Positions 23,531 through 36,217 of a stretch of DNA of 64,000 nucleotides are shown piece after piece. This stretch comes from Symbiodinium natans (taxonomy: Eukaryota > Sar > Dinophyceae > Suessiales > Symbiodiniaceae), in contig CAJNDS010000058.1 in NCBI GenBank assembly GCA_905221605.1, positions 417,501-481,500 of the forward strand, written 5' to 3'. Position 1 is the stretch's first letter; each line of letters opens with the position of its first letter. Position numbers and translations under genes: made by a program. Below the pieces are notes generated by a model, which was not told the DNA's origin, made no database searches, and worked only from the letters and a program-made list of their open reading frames with translations.

Positions 23531-25548
23531 AATAGTAGGGGGAGGGGATTAAACCAAATCCCCAAACCCAAAGCCCGAAACCCATGCATCCCTAAACCCT
23601 GAACCCTAAACCCTAAACCCTAAACCCTAAACCCTAAACCCTAAACCCTAAACCCTAAACCCTAAACCTGAAGTCTCACGAGCCAGGAAAAGGTGTGGGC
23701 TTCCGATCTCACCCCAAGCCGGTTTACAAGGAGGCGGGGCTGGTGTAGGATGTTGGGGGGGGGGGGGGGGGGGTTCACGGTTTAGTAGGGTTCAGGGTTT
23801 TGGGTTTTGGGTGTTGGGTTTAGGGTAGAGGGTTTAGGGTTTGCGCTCGGGTGTTGGGGGTTTAGCGTTTTGGGCGTTTTGGCGTTTAGGGTTTCTACGT
23901 CTCGGGTGTTTCTTACTTAAGGAGCTTCCGAAAGTTGACACGTTCGTAACTTCTAAGCAGGGAAGTGCACCTTAATTTGCCACCACATGTAGCCCTGATT
24001 TGGGATGCAAGGTCTCTCTAAACCCCTTGCTGCCTTAAACGCCGAACCCTACCCCCCTAAACCCTAAACCCTAAACCCTAAACCCTAAACCCTAAACCCT
24101 AAACCCTAAACCCTAAACCCTAAACCCTAAACCCTAAACCCTAAACCCTAAACCCTAAACCCTAAACCCTAAACCCTAAACTTCACGATTTCTCAGAAAC
24201 CATCAAAACCCCACAACTCATCGGCCCCCGAGCTTGAAAGCCTCATGGCCAGGACGTGCTCGGTGCCCAGGAGAGCTTCCAGGGCCGCGGTGCGGAGGCC
24301 CCATGGTGGCGAGACAACGAGGCGGGGCTTGTTTAGGCTTTAGGGTTTAGGGTTTAGGGTTTAGGGTTTAGGGTTTAGGGTTTAGGGTTTAGGGTTTAGG
24401 GTTTAGGGTTTGGGGAACAGAGGGGTGCCCTTGTTGGGGATCCCTTGAAGGGGGTACTCCTATTTTGGGAAACTCCCAGGTGGGCTTCTGGGACGCTATG
24501 TGTCAGGCTTTACGGTTTCCGTGGTTCGGGTTGAGGTTTTAGGGTTTAGGGTTTAGGGTTTAGGGTTTAGGGTTTAGGCTTGAGGGGCTCAGGGTCTGCT
24601 TCTTTGCACCCAAACCAAACTGCGATGCAGATGCAAGTTAAGAAAAGGGGAACCAAGGTGTAGTGTTGGGCTCAGGGGCTTTAGATCTTCAGCCCACAAA
24701 CCACCCAAGTCTCAGAGTTCAGGGCTTAGGGGTTAGGGCCGGTTAGGGCTCAGGCTTCAGGGTTTTGGCTTTCGGTTTAGGGTTTAGGGTTTAGGGTCTA
24801 GGGTTTAGGGTTTAGGGTTTAGGGGGGCTTCGGACTTCTCAGGGTTGAACCCCTCAACCCTCGACCCTGCTAGGGCTTCCCCTGGGGCGCGCGCTGGTCG
24901 CCAAAAGAGCCGAAGGCGGCGTTGGGATCAGAGGTGGTTGGGGGAGTTTATAGGGTTTTAGGGTTTAGGAGATATTTGGGTTTAGCCCGATGAGCGTACG
25001 GTACATCGATGAAGAGAACGACCGTATGTTCTTACGCTGCACGTCCTGCAATGGGCCTTTTTCAAGACCTCTGTCAGGCTGACGCCGCCAAGTCCGACCC
25101 CTCCGCCGGATGATGGAGGTCTCCGGATGGGAACTGGGCATAGGGTTTTGGGTGCGCAGTGGTACCCTGGTTTAAGGAACTAAAGGAGGGGACCCTTATA
25201 AGGGACCTTGGGGGTTCTTTGGGGTTTGTTTAGGGGCCACTTAGGTATATAGGGACTATATCAGGTATGTATAGGGGCCATATTGGGGAGGAAGATTATG
25301 GGTCCTTATGCCCCTTGACTGATTCTGAGCGGCAAGATCCCTCATAACCCGATGGGCGACAGGAAGGCATGGCACGAACAAACCGTAGTGTTTCACCTGT
25401 TGGGAAGATGCTCGAGCCCCTGCGTCTGATTGGTCAAGGCCACCCTAACCCTAAACCCTAAACCCTAAACCCTAAACCCTAAACCCTAAACCCTAAACCC
25501 TAAACCCTAAACCCTAAACCCTAAAACCCTAAACCCTAAACCCTAAGC
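23531..25548. repeat. ITS mosaic with long arrays
   Basis: Contains pure CCCTAAA arrays at about 23600-23669, 24057-24181 and 25447-25548, and TTTAGGG arrays at about 24339-24412, 24538-24580 and 24776-24822. A G run of about 18 lies at 23756-23773. Unique pieces between them show no complete gene. Confidence 0.9.
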
Positions 25549-25771
25549 TTGAGCCTTTACATCCCGCGACCTGCCTCAGGCTGCATACTGGAGATGCTCA
25601 TAGCGAGTGAGCATGCCATCCTCTTAGGACCCAAAGACACAAGGCACAGCGCTGCAAAGTCCAGGACAAGAAAACGGGTGCCGCTCGCTGGTGAGCAGGG
25701 GTCTGCTAGCTGCACATGTGACATGGTTTAGGGCCGCTGGAATATGTTTGAGGCTCCCAGTTTAGGTATGA
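25549..25771. other. Unique insert between ITS arrays
   Basis: Both strands are open for about 55-60 codons (minus-strand frame from about 25725 down to 25558). Composition is balanced and unlike the repeats. No family recognised; possibly another gene fragment. Confidence 0.25.
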
Positions 25772-26190
25772 TGGGCTCTTGTGATCAATTGTGCCTCATG
25801 GTCGGGCTCAGATCCGTGCCATGGGATGGCCAATTCACAGAGACATTCTCAAGCGCCGGAACAGGCGAAGCATCGGCTCAGAGGCCTAAAGCGCATTCAT
25901 CCCAACAAGATCGACTGACAGCTCGCGAGTCGCGAGAGCATCGGTGCCATGGCCGCGATGCTTCAGATTGCATGGATGTACCCAGGGGAAATTCTTGAGC
26001 ATGACTTTCCTTTCTGTCCTCTGTATCCTTAAGAAACAGGCAAGAAAATGCAAGTCTTCGCCGAGTCACTGCAGCATAGGTACGGCGACCACGCCTTCGA
26101 CAAGATGCGGGGCTGATGGCGCTGGCCGAGAAGTTTCCCCCAACCATGACCACTCTGACCCCGGAATTTTGGGGGGAACAGGAAACCCTA
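25772..26190 (+). pseudogene. Decayed coding fragment with stops and a frameshift
   Basis: One plus-strand frame from 25772 stays protein-like over about 135 codons except for two in-frame stops (a TGA near 25917 and a TAA near 26030). It then stops at a TGA near 26115. The reading continues in another frame with plausible residues (LMALAEKFPPTMTTL), as if one base had been lost near 26112. Protein-like stretches include QAKHRLRGLKRIHPNKI and MQVFAESLQHRYGDHAFDKM. The right edge runs straight into CCCTAAA repeats (26184). I do not recognise the family. A retained intron could explain the TAA, but the TGA and shift favour a pseudogene. Confidence 0.35.
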
Positions 26191-26391
26191 AACCCTAAAC
26201 CCTAAACCCTAAGGGCATCCAGAAGCTGAAGCAGGGTTTCACGGGCCATCCTAGTGAAGCCTGGGCCGAGTTGCCGCTTTGTCAGACCAGAAGTGCCTGA
26301 CGGAGCCATGGGGTTTTGTTTTGGAAGCACGGGTTTAGGGTTTAGGGTTTAGGGTTTAGGGTTTAGGGTTTAGGGTTTAGGGTTTAGAACA
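26191..26391. repeat. ITS on both sides of a short unique piece
   Basis: CCCTAAA units at 26184-26212 and TTTAGGG units at 26332-26389 surround about 120 bp of unique sequence. The two arrays face each other. Confidence 0.85.
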
Positions 26392-26668
26392 GTTCCATCC
26401 AACAAGCGTCTGCCCGACGCTTGCACGCGCGATGGGCCGTGTCTTCATAAGGTGAAAGCCATGTCCAGACCTGAACGAAGGCAAGAACGGGGCGCTTCTT
26501 TGCAAGTGGCATGTGAGTATGTGGCATGTCTATCCAGACTCTCACCCTGTCAACTGCGACGCTTCTTTGTGGCTCCCAATGAAGTTCCTCGAACGCGCAG
26601 CGGTCTCGGCAGAGGCACCGCGGGTTCAAGGAAGTGAGACCTAGACCCCTGAAATTCAAAGTGCACAT
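26384..26668 (-). pseudogene. Possible coding fragment between ITS and gap
   Basis: A minus-strand frame is open for about 94 codons. Its more convincing part is VWIDMPHTHMPLAKKRPVLA followed by a tryptophan-rich segment and HRACKRRADACWMELF. No family recognised. It abuts a TTTAGGG array on its downstream side. A plus-strand frame overlaps it, so coding is uncertain. Confidence 0.25.
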
Positions 26669-26715
26669 TATGGGTGGCTTAGGGTTCGGGGTCTTAGGGA
26701 GTGAACTTGTAGGTG

Positions 26716-26815
26716 NNNNNNNNNNNNNNNNNNNNNNNNNNNNNNNNNNNNNNNNNNNNNNNNNNNNNNNNNNNNNNNNNNNNNNNNNNNNNNNNNNNNN
26801 NNNNNNNNNNNNNNN
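26716..26815. other. Assembly gap, 100 N
   Basis: Exactly 100 N, a conventional placeholder for a gap of unknown size. The second copy of the 19572-23530 block starts at the first base after it, so the local order and copy number may be assembly-dependent. Confidence 0.98.
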
Positions 26816-29800
26816 ACGCCCTTTACCTTCTCAAAACATAGAGAGGTGACGAAAATCAATCACGGAAACCTATCCTGCCTTCCTTCCTCTTTGTCTTTGG
26901 TTCGGAAAAGAAAGGAACGGCTACCAGCCTCCCTCCCGACTTACATCTTTACATTCTCTTGTTTCGTCCTGCTCAACCGGAAAGAAGGTCTGCCTCCAGT
27001 CTTTCCTCGCCTCCCTGCTCACTATTATGAGTTCCTTTCTCTTCTCTTCTGTTGCTTACATTCTTCTCTTTCCTTGTCTTTGTTCTGTGTTCATATAGGG
27101 AATGAAGATAGAAGATGAATAAATAAGAAAGAATCATGTCTATAATGTCCTCTATCCGTGTCTCTTGTGATTTCTTCAATTCCTATCTCTGCAGATTCTT
27201 CAAAATGGAAGGCGGACTTCTTCCTCCAACCAAAAGCGACCTTCTCAAAAAGAAGACAAGAGACGAACATCAATCACCGGAACCTGACTCCTAATCTCAT
27301 GTGTTTCCTTGCCTCTTTCCTCGCTATTCTCTCTTCCTTTCTTCTCTCCTGGTGCTTACATTCTTATCAACATGAAAATTGAGGGGGCAGTGCATCCCTT
27401 TCCTTTTCCCCATCAAAGAAAGGCTGCCTTCCTATCCGCGTATGTTCTTCCCTCTTGCTTCCCAAAAAGACTATAAGAGGTAGGGATAAACAGAATGAAA
27501 GAGGAGTCTCCTGTTGCTTTCCGACTACCTTCTCACCACAAAAAGGAACCTTCCAACTCTTCCCTACTTTCTTTCTTTTATCTTTTTGCACTTTACGTTT
27601 CCCGCTGAGAAAATGAGACGTTTCCCACTGAGAAAAAGAGACAATGATGACAATAAGGAAAAAAGATCACCTGCCTGTATTTTCAGACCTGTCCGCTGCA
27701 TCTTTCCCTTTACATCGCAGATTGAAGGAAAGCAAAAAAGTCAGAGGGAAGAATCCCTTTCCCTACCTTTCCCAGTACATTCCTTGTGCTTTCCATGTTC
27801 TTTGGAATTGCTTTGTTCTTCAGCAAGGAAAAGCGCAACTTCCCTCTCAATTTCATGTTTCCATTTCTCCGATGTCTTTTTCATTCAAGAAGCAAGCGGA
27901 GGGGCTGCCTCCTGTGTTTCCTTGCCTCTTTCCTCGCTATTCTCTTTTCCTTTCTCTTCTCTTTTGGTGCTTACATTCTTCTCAAAAACGTGAAAGTTGC
28001 GGGGGCATCCCTTTCGCTTCCTCTCTTCTGGGGAAATTCCCAATTGCAGGGGGCTCTCTCTCCTTGTCTGTCTTCTTTTCTCATACATAGGGAAAGGAGA
28101 AAGAAGATGAAGAACTAGGAAAGAATCATTTCCACACATTCCTCAATTCCTACTGTCCGGAGATTGGCAAGCTTTCGGAAGCTCTGGTCTCTAGTCACGC
28201 CTGACCAAAGTCAACTTCCCGTGCGTGAGGGCCATATGTGAGGGGCCAGGAGGGGGGCAGAAAGTCCGGAATATGGTAGTGTTTCGAGTTTCAAATTCGT
28301 TTCCATAGTTTCAAATTAGTCTCAAGTCAGTTTCAAACTAGTTTCAAAATCCAGTTGAAATATCGCTGTTAAGGAGGAGCTGCAATTTCTGTCCGCGCTT
28401 GTTGAAAACCAGAACTTCTGCATGTTTTGCAATTGCGCGTAGAAAAACGCAGTTTCCCCTTAACAACGATTTTGCAACTGGATTTTGAAACTATTTTGCA
28501 ACTAGTCTGAAACTGCAGAAACGAATTTGAAACTTGAAAAACGCAGCATTTCTGCTCCCTGGCGCTTGGCCACGCCCAAGCAAGAGGAGGCCAGAAGCTG
28601 CGGCTCGCGAAACACGCCTGGATCGAAAAGTGCACCTCCGACTTTCTTCCCAAAAGCCATTCCAGCAACAACTCTTGCCAAGGCAGCCACGCAATCACAA
28701 GTCAGTAAATTATCTTGTCTGAGACTGTGTCTCTTCTGAGTTTTTCTATTCCTATCTCTGCGTCCTTTCTCCTTCTCACTTTTCCTTTCACTTTTCTTTT
28801 GTCTCTTCTCACTCCAACCAAAAGGGAAATCGCAAGGGAGTCATATAGGGAAAGGAGACAACGTGAAGAAATAAGAAAGAATCATTTCCATATTGTCCCC
28901 TATTCCTGTCTCTAAATCTGTAGATTTTTCAGAATGGAAGGAGGGCTTCTTTCTCCCTCTCACTTTTCCTTTCGCTTTTCTTTATATTTTCTCACTCCAA
29001 CCAAAAAGACAAGGGAGAGAGGTGGGAGATATAAAGCCCTTCATCCCAAAACAGAGAAAAGTGACGAGAATCAATCAGGGAAACCTGGCTCCTAATCTCC
29101 TCGGTTTCCGCTCTTTCCTCGTTATTCTCTCTTCCTTTCTTCTCTGCTGGCGCTTGCATTCTTATCAAAATATGAAAGTTGCGGGGGCATCCCTTTCACT
29201 TTCTCCCTTCTACGGGCACTTCACTCCTTTTTTCCCACTATCTTCTTCGATCTTCCTTCCGAAAAAATTCGAAAAGGAAGCGATAGACCAGGGTGAAGGA
29301 GCAGTTTCCATCTTCGTTCCCGGCACCTTCTTATTCGTTCTTCTCTCTTATTATCTCTTTGTTTCTTTTCTTCCGCCCAAAACAGGAATTGCCGCAGGGC
29401 TCTCTCTCCTCATCTTTCTTCTTTACTCATAGGGGAATAATAAAGAAGAAGAAATGAGAAAGAATCATGAGCTCTTCTTTTCGTATCTCTTCAGCATTTT
29501 CAGCATGGAAGGCGGGCCAGAGGCGAGAGAGTGCAAAGGGAAGAGACGCGAGAGATCAATGGGGACAAGCGAAGGGACGTGCGGGGAAAGGAGGGACAGC
29601 CCGGTCGAGACAAGCTCCCGAGAACCTGCGTGCAGGCAGGTGATCTTTCTTCACTTATCTTCATCATTGTCTCATTTTCTTAGTGGGAAACGTAGAATGC
29701 AAACAAGATAAAAGAAAGTCAAGGGAAGAAAGAGAAGGGTTCCTTTTTGTGGTGAGAAGGTAGTCGGAAAGCAAAAGGAGACTCCTCTTTCATTCTGTTT

Positions 29801-30730
29801 ATCCCTGCCTCTTATAGTCTTTTTCGGAAGGAAGAGAAAAGAAAATATGCGGATAGGAAGGGAGCCTTTCTTCGATGGGAAAAGTGAAAGAAATGCCCCC
29901 GCACCTGTCACACAAAGCAACAGAAGAGAAAAGAAAGGAAGTTATAACAGTGCAGAAGGAGGCGAGGAAACACTAGAGGCCGCCCTTCTTCTGTCCGTTT
30001 GAGCGTGACGAAACAAAAGAAATGGAAAGATGAAAGTCGGGAGGGGGGCTGGTAGCTGTTCCTTTCTTTTCCGAACCAGGATTCCAGGATAGCGAAGGAA
30101 ATAGTAGGGAAAGGCCCTCTTTCTTCTTTCGTGTTTATTTATGTCTGCACTGTGCAAAGAAAAGAAGGCGGGGACAGGCCGTTTAGAAATGAAAGCAGGC
30201 GATCTTTTCATCCATTTTGGTCACCTTTCTATTTATTGAGCTGTAAGGGGCTCTCTATCTCTCACCTCTCTCCCTTGTCTTCTCCCTTCTGCTTGGAGTG
30301 AGAAAAGAAAAGTGAAAGGAAAAGTGAGAGGGAAAATGAAGCCCTCCTTCCATTCTGAAAAATCAGCAGAGATAGGAATAGAAGAACTCCGAAGATAGGA
30401 ACACAGGAACGTCTGCACATGATTCTTTCTTTTTCCTCCTTTTCTTTCTAGATTCTGGGTTTAGGAGTTAGAGTTTAGGAAATACGGTATAGAGTTTCTT
30501 GTGTAGGGTTTTAGAGTGTACGAATTTGTGGTCAGGGTTCCGGGCTTAGGGTCTGAGATTGCAAGAGCCAAAACATTTATCAGTCCGAAATGAGTTGTCT
30601 AAGTGCGCATATGCGTGAGACGTTGTTGGAGAAGTAGCTGGGTTGTCTTGGATATGCTAAAATTGATTAATAATCCCAGGCGGTAGCTTCTAAATAGACC
30701 CTATTTTGCTCAGCCACGGGGGGGGGGGTT
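26816..30730. repeat. Second copy of the 19572-23530 block
   Basis: Collinear with 19572-23530 from AACGCCCTTTACC-type sequence to the final G run, including copy 4 of the pyrimidine-rich unit, the divergent tail and the inverted part. Visible differences are a deletion of about 90 bp near 27068, a 3-bp deletion near 29041, and an insert of about 35 bp near 30239 (TGTAAGGGGCTCTCTATC). The flanks differ: G-run then TTAATAG at 23529, but TTAAGAAGATGG at 30729. This supports a true duplication or two divergent haplotypes rather than a simple copy of reads. Confidence 0.85.
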
Positions 30731-33600
30731 AAGAAGATGGGGGAAAAACTGAAGCCGTATTTCATCGAATATTTACGCGAAGAGGATTTAGGCTGTACTT
30801 GGTTAAGAACTTAAACATGTACGTTTTTAGGTGACTTGGGGACTTTGGGGTTGAAGGTGTGGAAGAGGCTTTGGAATGCGAACCCCCGCAGCTTTAAGCA
30901 TGCGCAGGCAAACTCGAAACCGCGAAAGCCCCAAAACCCGAAGCCAACCCCCAAACCCCCAACCCCCAAACCCCAAACCCCAAACCCTAAACCCTAAACC
31001 CTAAACTTTAAACCCCAAAACACTAAACCCTATACAACCCAAACGCTATAACCGCCGACCCTTCTTGGGGCCATGTTGGCCTCTTTTTGGCCGCTCAGGC
31101 GCTACGACCATCTCCGTGTTGGTACCCAACTCCTCGTGCGCGTCTTACGGTTTAGGGTTGAGGGTTTAGGGCTTAGGGTTTGGGGTTTAGGGCTAGGGTT
31201 TAGGGTTTGTAGGGATTAAGGTTTAGGGTTTAGGGCTTCGGGTAGACATTCGACCACAAAAACGTACAACGCCTTAAGTATTATTATGCCTGTCAAGCAT
31301 CCTCAGAGCCAGAACCAGCTAACAACCAAATTCTCGAATGAAGCAGAAGGACTCCCATCCCAAACTGGTACACACCCGGTGTATATGCACATGGAGACTA
31401 TTTTGGAGACATGTCTAAAACAAATAGTACCCGGCTAAAAAACATGTTTAGACATGTCGTAAACATAGCATCCGAAGAGCGCTCCTTCGAAAGCATGCGA
31501 AGGCAAAGCTGTCAACGAGAAGTGGGGTGACAGCTTCGGTTTGTTTGCCACAATGGCTGGCAATAGGTTTGGAGGGTTTGCTTGTAAACCCGAATTAAAC
31601 CCCAACCCACCTAAACCCTAAACCCTCGAATTAAGTCCCAATCGACGTCTTTGAGGGTTTAGGGCTCAGGGTCTAGGACTTGCGGCCGAGTTCACGACCA
31701 CTTTTAAACCCTAAACCGGCACTAGTAAGAGTCATGGTTGGCGTGCACTTGCCGGTGGGAAGCTGAGGCCAAAAACAAAAAACACAATTCCGGTTCAAGG
31801 TTTAGGAACTGATATGCTAGACCCAAACCCCCCCCGCCCCCCGAGCTGCCAAAAGCCTAAACCCGACACCCTAAACCCAAAACCCGATTGCGATTGCTGG
31901 CGCCGGAGGTGGAGTAGGGTTGCTATACCCAGAGGGCTTAGGGTTTAGGGGTTAGGGTTAAAAGGGTATAGGGTTTAGGGTTTACGGTTTAGGGTTCGTG
32001 CGCCTTGCACGGAAGCTTTCGAGGCTCGCCCGCATCCGAAACTTTCACAGCTTAGCCCTAAACCCTAAACCTAAACCCTAATCCCTAAACCTTAATTAAA
32101 CCCTAAACCCTAAACGCTAAACCCTAAACCCTAAACCCTAAACCCTAAACCCCTAAACCCCTAAACCCTAAACCCTAAACCCTGAACCCTAAACCCCTAA
32201 ACCCTAAACCCCTGAACCCCAAACACGGAGGAGGTCCTGGTGCGCCTTGCCAAGCTCCTGTTCGAGGGACTTTTCCACATCCTGCTCTCACGAGCGGCAG
32301 TGATCAAGGGTCTTGAGAAGGAGTGAGGGTTTAGGGTTTAGGGTTCAGGGTTCAGGGTTTAGGGTTTAGGGTGACCCCTTGTGACTGAAGGGATGCATGC
32401 AGCAAATAAGGGAACCCTAAACCCTAAACCCTAAACCCTAAACCCTAAACCCTAAACCCTGAACCCTGAACCCTAAACACGTACGAAAGTCGTGAACCCC
32501 TAACACCTCCGAAGCCGCCCTCCAACCATGAATGTCCCCTCGGTTTAGGGTTTAGGGTTTAGGGTTTAGGGTTTAGGGTTTAGGGTTTAGGGTTTAGGGT
32601 TTAGGGTTCCCTGAAATTCCAAGTCTTTGCATGGCACTGAAGCCCGAAGCCCTAACACCTACGTAACCTCAAACCTGTGACCTTCAGTCGCAAATGACTA
32701 AAACCAAAACCCTAAGCCCTGGCGTTTAGGGTTTAGGGTTTAGGGTTTAGGGTTTAGGGTTTAGGGTTTAGGGTTTCAAGTAGGGTACAGTCTTCGGTTC
32801 CAGCCCATACCATCCCAACTTCAACCCTTACGGCTTAGGGTCCCGAAACCCAAAACCCTAAACCCTAGGGAGGCTTTCCAGATGAGGAAGAATGCAAGGG
32901 TTGAGGGTTCAGGGCTTTGGGGGGGCATAGGGCCCAAGAATCAGGATAGGTTTAGGGCTTGGGGTTCTTAGGGCTTAGGGCTTAGGGTTTAGGATTAGGG
33001 TTGAGGGTTTAGGGTTTAGGGTTTAGGGTTTAGGGTTTAGGGTTTAGGGTTTTCGGTTTAGGTTTAGGGTTTAGGGTTTAGGGTTTAGGATTAGGGTTGA
33101 GGGTTTTGGGACCCCTGCGTAGGGAAGAGCCGAAGATGAGTCTCCTCTGGGAGATCGCAAAGCCACACGCCATCACCACCCGAAGCGTTGCGTGGCTTCA
33201 CAACGACCTCAGAATTAGGGTTTAGGGTTTAGGGTTTAGGGTTTAGGGTATAGGGTTTAGGGTTTAGGGTTTAGGGTTTAGGGTTTGAGGTTTAGGGTGT
33301 AGGGTTTAGGGCCAACCAGGCAAAGTACAAAATGTCCCAAGGGCAAAGGGCCTACCGAAACACCAACGGTCTCCCTCCGACCAACGACTGTGCAACGTGA
33401 GGCCAGCGACTGGTGCGGCTCTGGCAACCCCAAGCACTTGCTTCTGGTGCAAAACACTTTGCAAAAACCACCCCATAACCTGAACCCTAAACCCTAAACC
33501 CTAAATTCTAAACCCTACACCCTAAGCCCACGCAAAACTCCGAGCCCTATCAAACCCCTCCAAAATCACAAGCTATAACCCCAGGGTTTACAGCTTAGCA
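30731..33600. repeat. ITS mosaic, no complete gene
   Basis: Both orientations of the telomeric heptamer appear (for example CCCTAAA at 32103-32210 and 32410-32476; TTTAGGG at 32544-32608, 32722-32775 and 32999-33110). Unique pieces include 31240-31600, which carries a short strong hairpin, and 33310-33480. No product recognised. Confidence 0.85.
31408..31458. repeat. Short perfect hairpin
   Basis: GACATGTCTAAA at 31408-31419 pairs exactly with TTTAGACATGTC at 31447-31458 across a 27-base loop. GACATGTC is itself a palindrome. Function unknown. Confidence 0.7.
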
Positions 33601-34242
33601 CCCATCACCCTCTGTGTCAGCGTCTCCCTAGCCTATCTCCACTTCCTGGCCATCTGAAGCATGAAGCACACACATCCAAGTCCTACTACTTGCGTAAGAA
33701 CCCCGGAAAATAAAAAATGATTCTTATGAAGGGTAATATGGGAACTAGTATCCTTTATCCTTTTGGGGTGCTTAAGCAAGCAGTAGAGTCTCTCTCTCTC
33801 TCTCTCTCTTGCATCTTGATTGCGAAGCTGCCTGCTAAGACTGCAAGAAGGATGCTCGTGCACTTTCCTTAGCCTAGTAGCCGCGAACTTTGAACTTCAC
33901 GCTCTTCGATGCTTTGCTTGCTTCGCCGTTGCTTCTCTATACTCCCCTTAGAAGCTTAATAAACAAAAGTGATTAATATCCTCTTGGGATTTATATAAAC
34001 AAAAAGAAAAATGATTCCCAAGGGGGATATAGTTCTGCCCAGGACAAGCGCGAAGGCCAAGTGGCTCTACCATGTTCCATGGCGAATTCCTTTGCCGCCG
34101 CTGCATCGCTAGTAACCTTGCCACGAGAGGACTACGGGGTGAGCTTCACTTGCTGCGTGCACGGGCGCAAAATGGCAAGCTTGTGTATTTGCAAAGCAGC
34201 CATATGCCGTGGTACACTGCATGAACAACTCCACGGAAAATC
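33601..34242. other. Unique insert with (TC)n tract
   Basis: About 640 bp without telomeric repeats. It has a (TC)n tract of about 20 bp at 33789-33809 and an AT-rich stretch (33940-34020). A plus-strand frame from ATG 34072 to TGA 34222 (50 codons) contains GELHLLRARAQNGKLVYLQ, which looks protein-like. Another frame also overlaps, so I call no gene. The right end joins CCCTAAA directly. Confidence 0.4.
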
Positions 34243-36130
34243 CTAAACCCTAAACCCTAGACCCTATTCCCAAGCGTGCAACCTCTGGGCCTTTAACAAC
34301 TGCTGGATCCTTCCCTCGCCGGCCTCATGAGCGTTATCTGACCGGAGTCGTGACCCTAAACCCTAAACTTAAACCCTAAACCCTAAACCCTAAACCCTAA
34401 ACCCTAAACCCTAAACCCTAAACTTAAACCCTAAACCCTAAACTCCTAAACCCTAAACCTCGTGCGAAAGGAAGACACGCAACGAATATGCAGGGCCCGT
34501 AAAATGTTCGGATTTGCAACGTCGCGAAATGGGGGTTCAGGATTTCGGGTTGTTTTCTTTCAGGTTCCGAAACCTCCTTCTGACTAGCAGTGCCGACTTT
34601 GCACCTTTTCAATCCCAGACACTAAGCCCTACTTCAACCCCCCAACCCCGCCCCCCCCCCCAGGTACCCTTTAGCAAGCGCCCTAAACCCTAAGCCCAGA
34701 AACCTTCACCAGGGAACCTGTAACACTGACCCCCAAACCCGGCATCCATGACATCAAAGGAGTTGGAGGGTTTTTGGGTTTGCGGCTTTGAGGGTGTATG
34801 TAGGGGTGGAGTGTTCCGGGTGCAAGGGTTGCGGATTTGAAGCATTGCGCTTTCAAAAGGCTCCGTGTGCCTGGGGCCCAAGAGGGATTCCAAGGGTGGG
34901 TTTAGGGTTTAGGGTTTAGGGTTTAGGGTTTAGGGTTTAGGGTTTTTGGGCTTTTGGGTTTTTAGGGTTTTTAGGGTTTAGGGTTTAGGGTTTAGGGTTT
35001 AGGGTTTAGGGTTTAGCCCTAAACCCTAAATCCTAAGCGGCGCCCAGGAGCTATCTGCAGGGGCGCAGGTAGACCCGCTGCCCGGAGCACTTCCTGCGGT
35101 TCGCTGGCATAGGGTTTGGGGTTTGGGGTTTAGGGTTTAGGGTTTAGGGTTTGGGGTTTAGGGTTTGGGGTTTAGGGTTTAGGGTTTGGGGTTAGGGCTT
35201 AGGGTTTGGGGTTTGGGGTTGGGTGGTCCCCCTTTACCTGCGCCCCCAAATCCTAAACCCTGAACCCTAATCCCTCAACCCTGCACCCTAGACCCTGAAC
35301 CCTAAACCCTAAACCTGAACCCCCGAATCCCTATAAACAGGTCCGAAGAAGACTCCACAAGGAGAACATTCGACCCCCTGAGTTGTCTTTTCATCCTCAA
35401 CCTGAGAGTCGGACTAAAGAGCCTGGAAAGCCTGCCCTGTACCAGGCTGCTGATACTGACAAGGAGGCATGTGGAGCCAGAAAGACAGCCAGGAACAACA
35501 AGAGCCTAACATCTCCTATCTACATCATGGCAAAGCAACCGCCAGAAACAGCAAGCAAGACAACACTAAACCCTAAACCTGAACCCTGAACTAGTCCGAG
35601 GACACCAAAGAATTGCTTGGATCAGGGTTTAGGGTTTAGGGTTAAGGCCTAGAGTTTAGGGGTCTCGTATGTCGGGTTCAGGGTAGTTAGGGTCCAAAAT
35701 TTCGGGTGGTTTGGAGTTTGTAGGCTTTCGGGTTTTAGGTCTTAGGGCTTTGGAGTCTTATGGTTTGAGGGAAGTTGGGTGCGCCATGACCATTCGGAGC
35801 TCTACGACGATGGTGCTCTTTTTTCGCCGAGCGTCTACTGAGCCATGTCTTCGGGTTGAGGGTTTTGGGCTTAGGGTTCAGGGCATAGGCTTTAGGAGTC
35901 CACCACCGCCAGGGCTTCGGATAGAGGAGTCCACCTTTAGGGCTTAGGGCTTATGGTTCAGGGTTTAGGGTCTGGGGTTTGGGGTTTAGGGTCCCCCCCC
36001 CGCCCCCCCCACCCCAGCCCCCTGTCCTGCTGCAGGTACTTGTCCCGGCGGAAGGAAGATGTCGCCGGGTCGTTGTGAGGAACCTGCTGTCCGGCTTACT
36101 CCGGCTACGACTGTAAGGACCGAATTTATT
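34243..36130. repeat. ITS mosaic with possible fragment at 35340-35575
   Basis: Contains CCCTAAA at 34374-34460 and TTTAGGG at 34902-34945, 34975-35013 and 35107-35215 (with GGGGTTT variants). 35340-35575 is open on the plus strand for about 75 codons and would encode a hydrophilic K/P/T/E-rich peptide, possibly a disordered segment of a lost protein. It runs into CCCTAAA at its 3' side. Confidence 0.75.
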
Positions 36131-36217
36131 TACATATATATATATATATATTTATATTTATGTATTTATTTATGTATGTATATATACATATATATATATA
36201 TTTATTTATTTATTTAT
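36131..36217. repeat. (TA)n and (TTTA)n microsatellite
   Basis: Mixed tract of TATATA, TTTATTTATGTA and TTTATTTATTTA in an otherwise GC-balanced insert. Confidence 0.9.
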
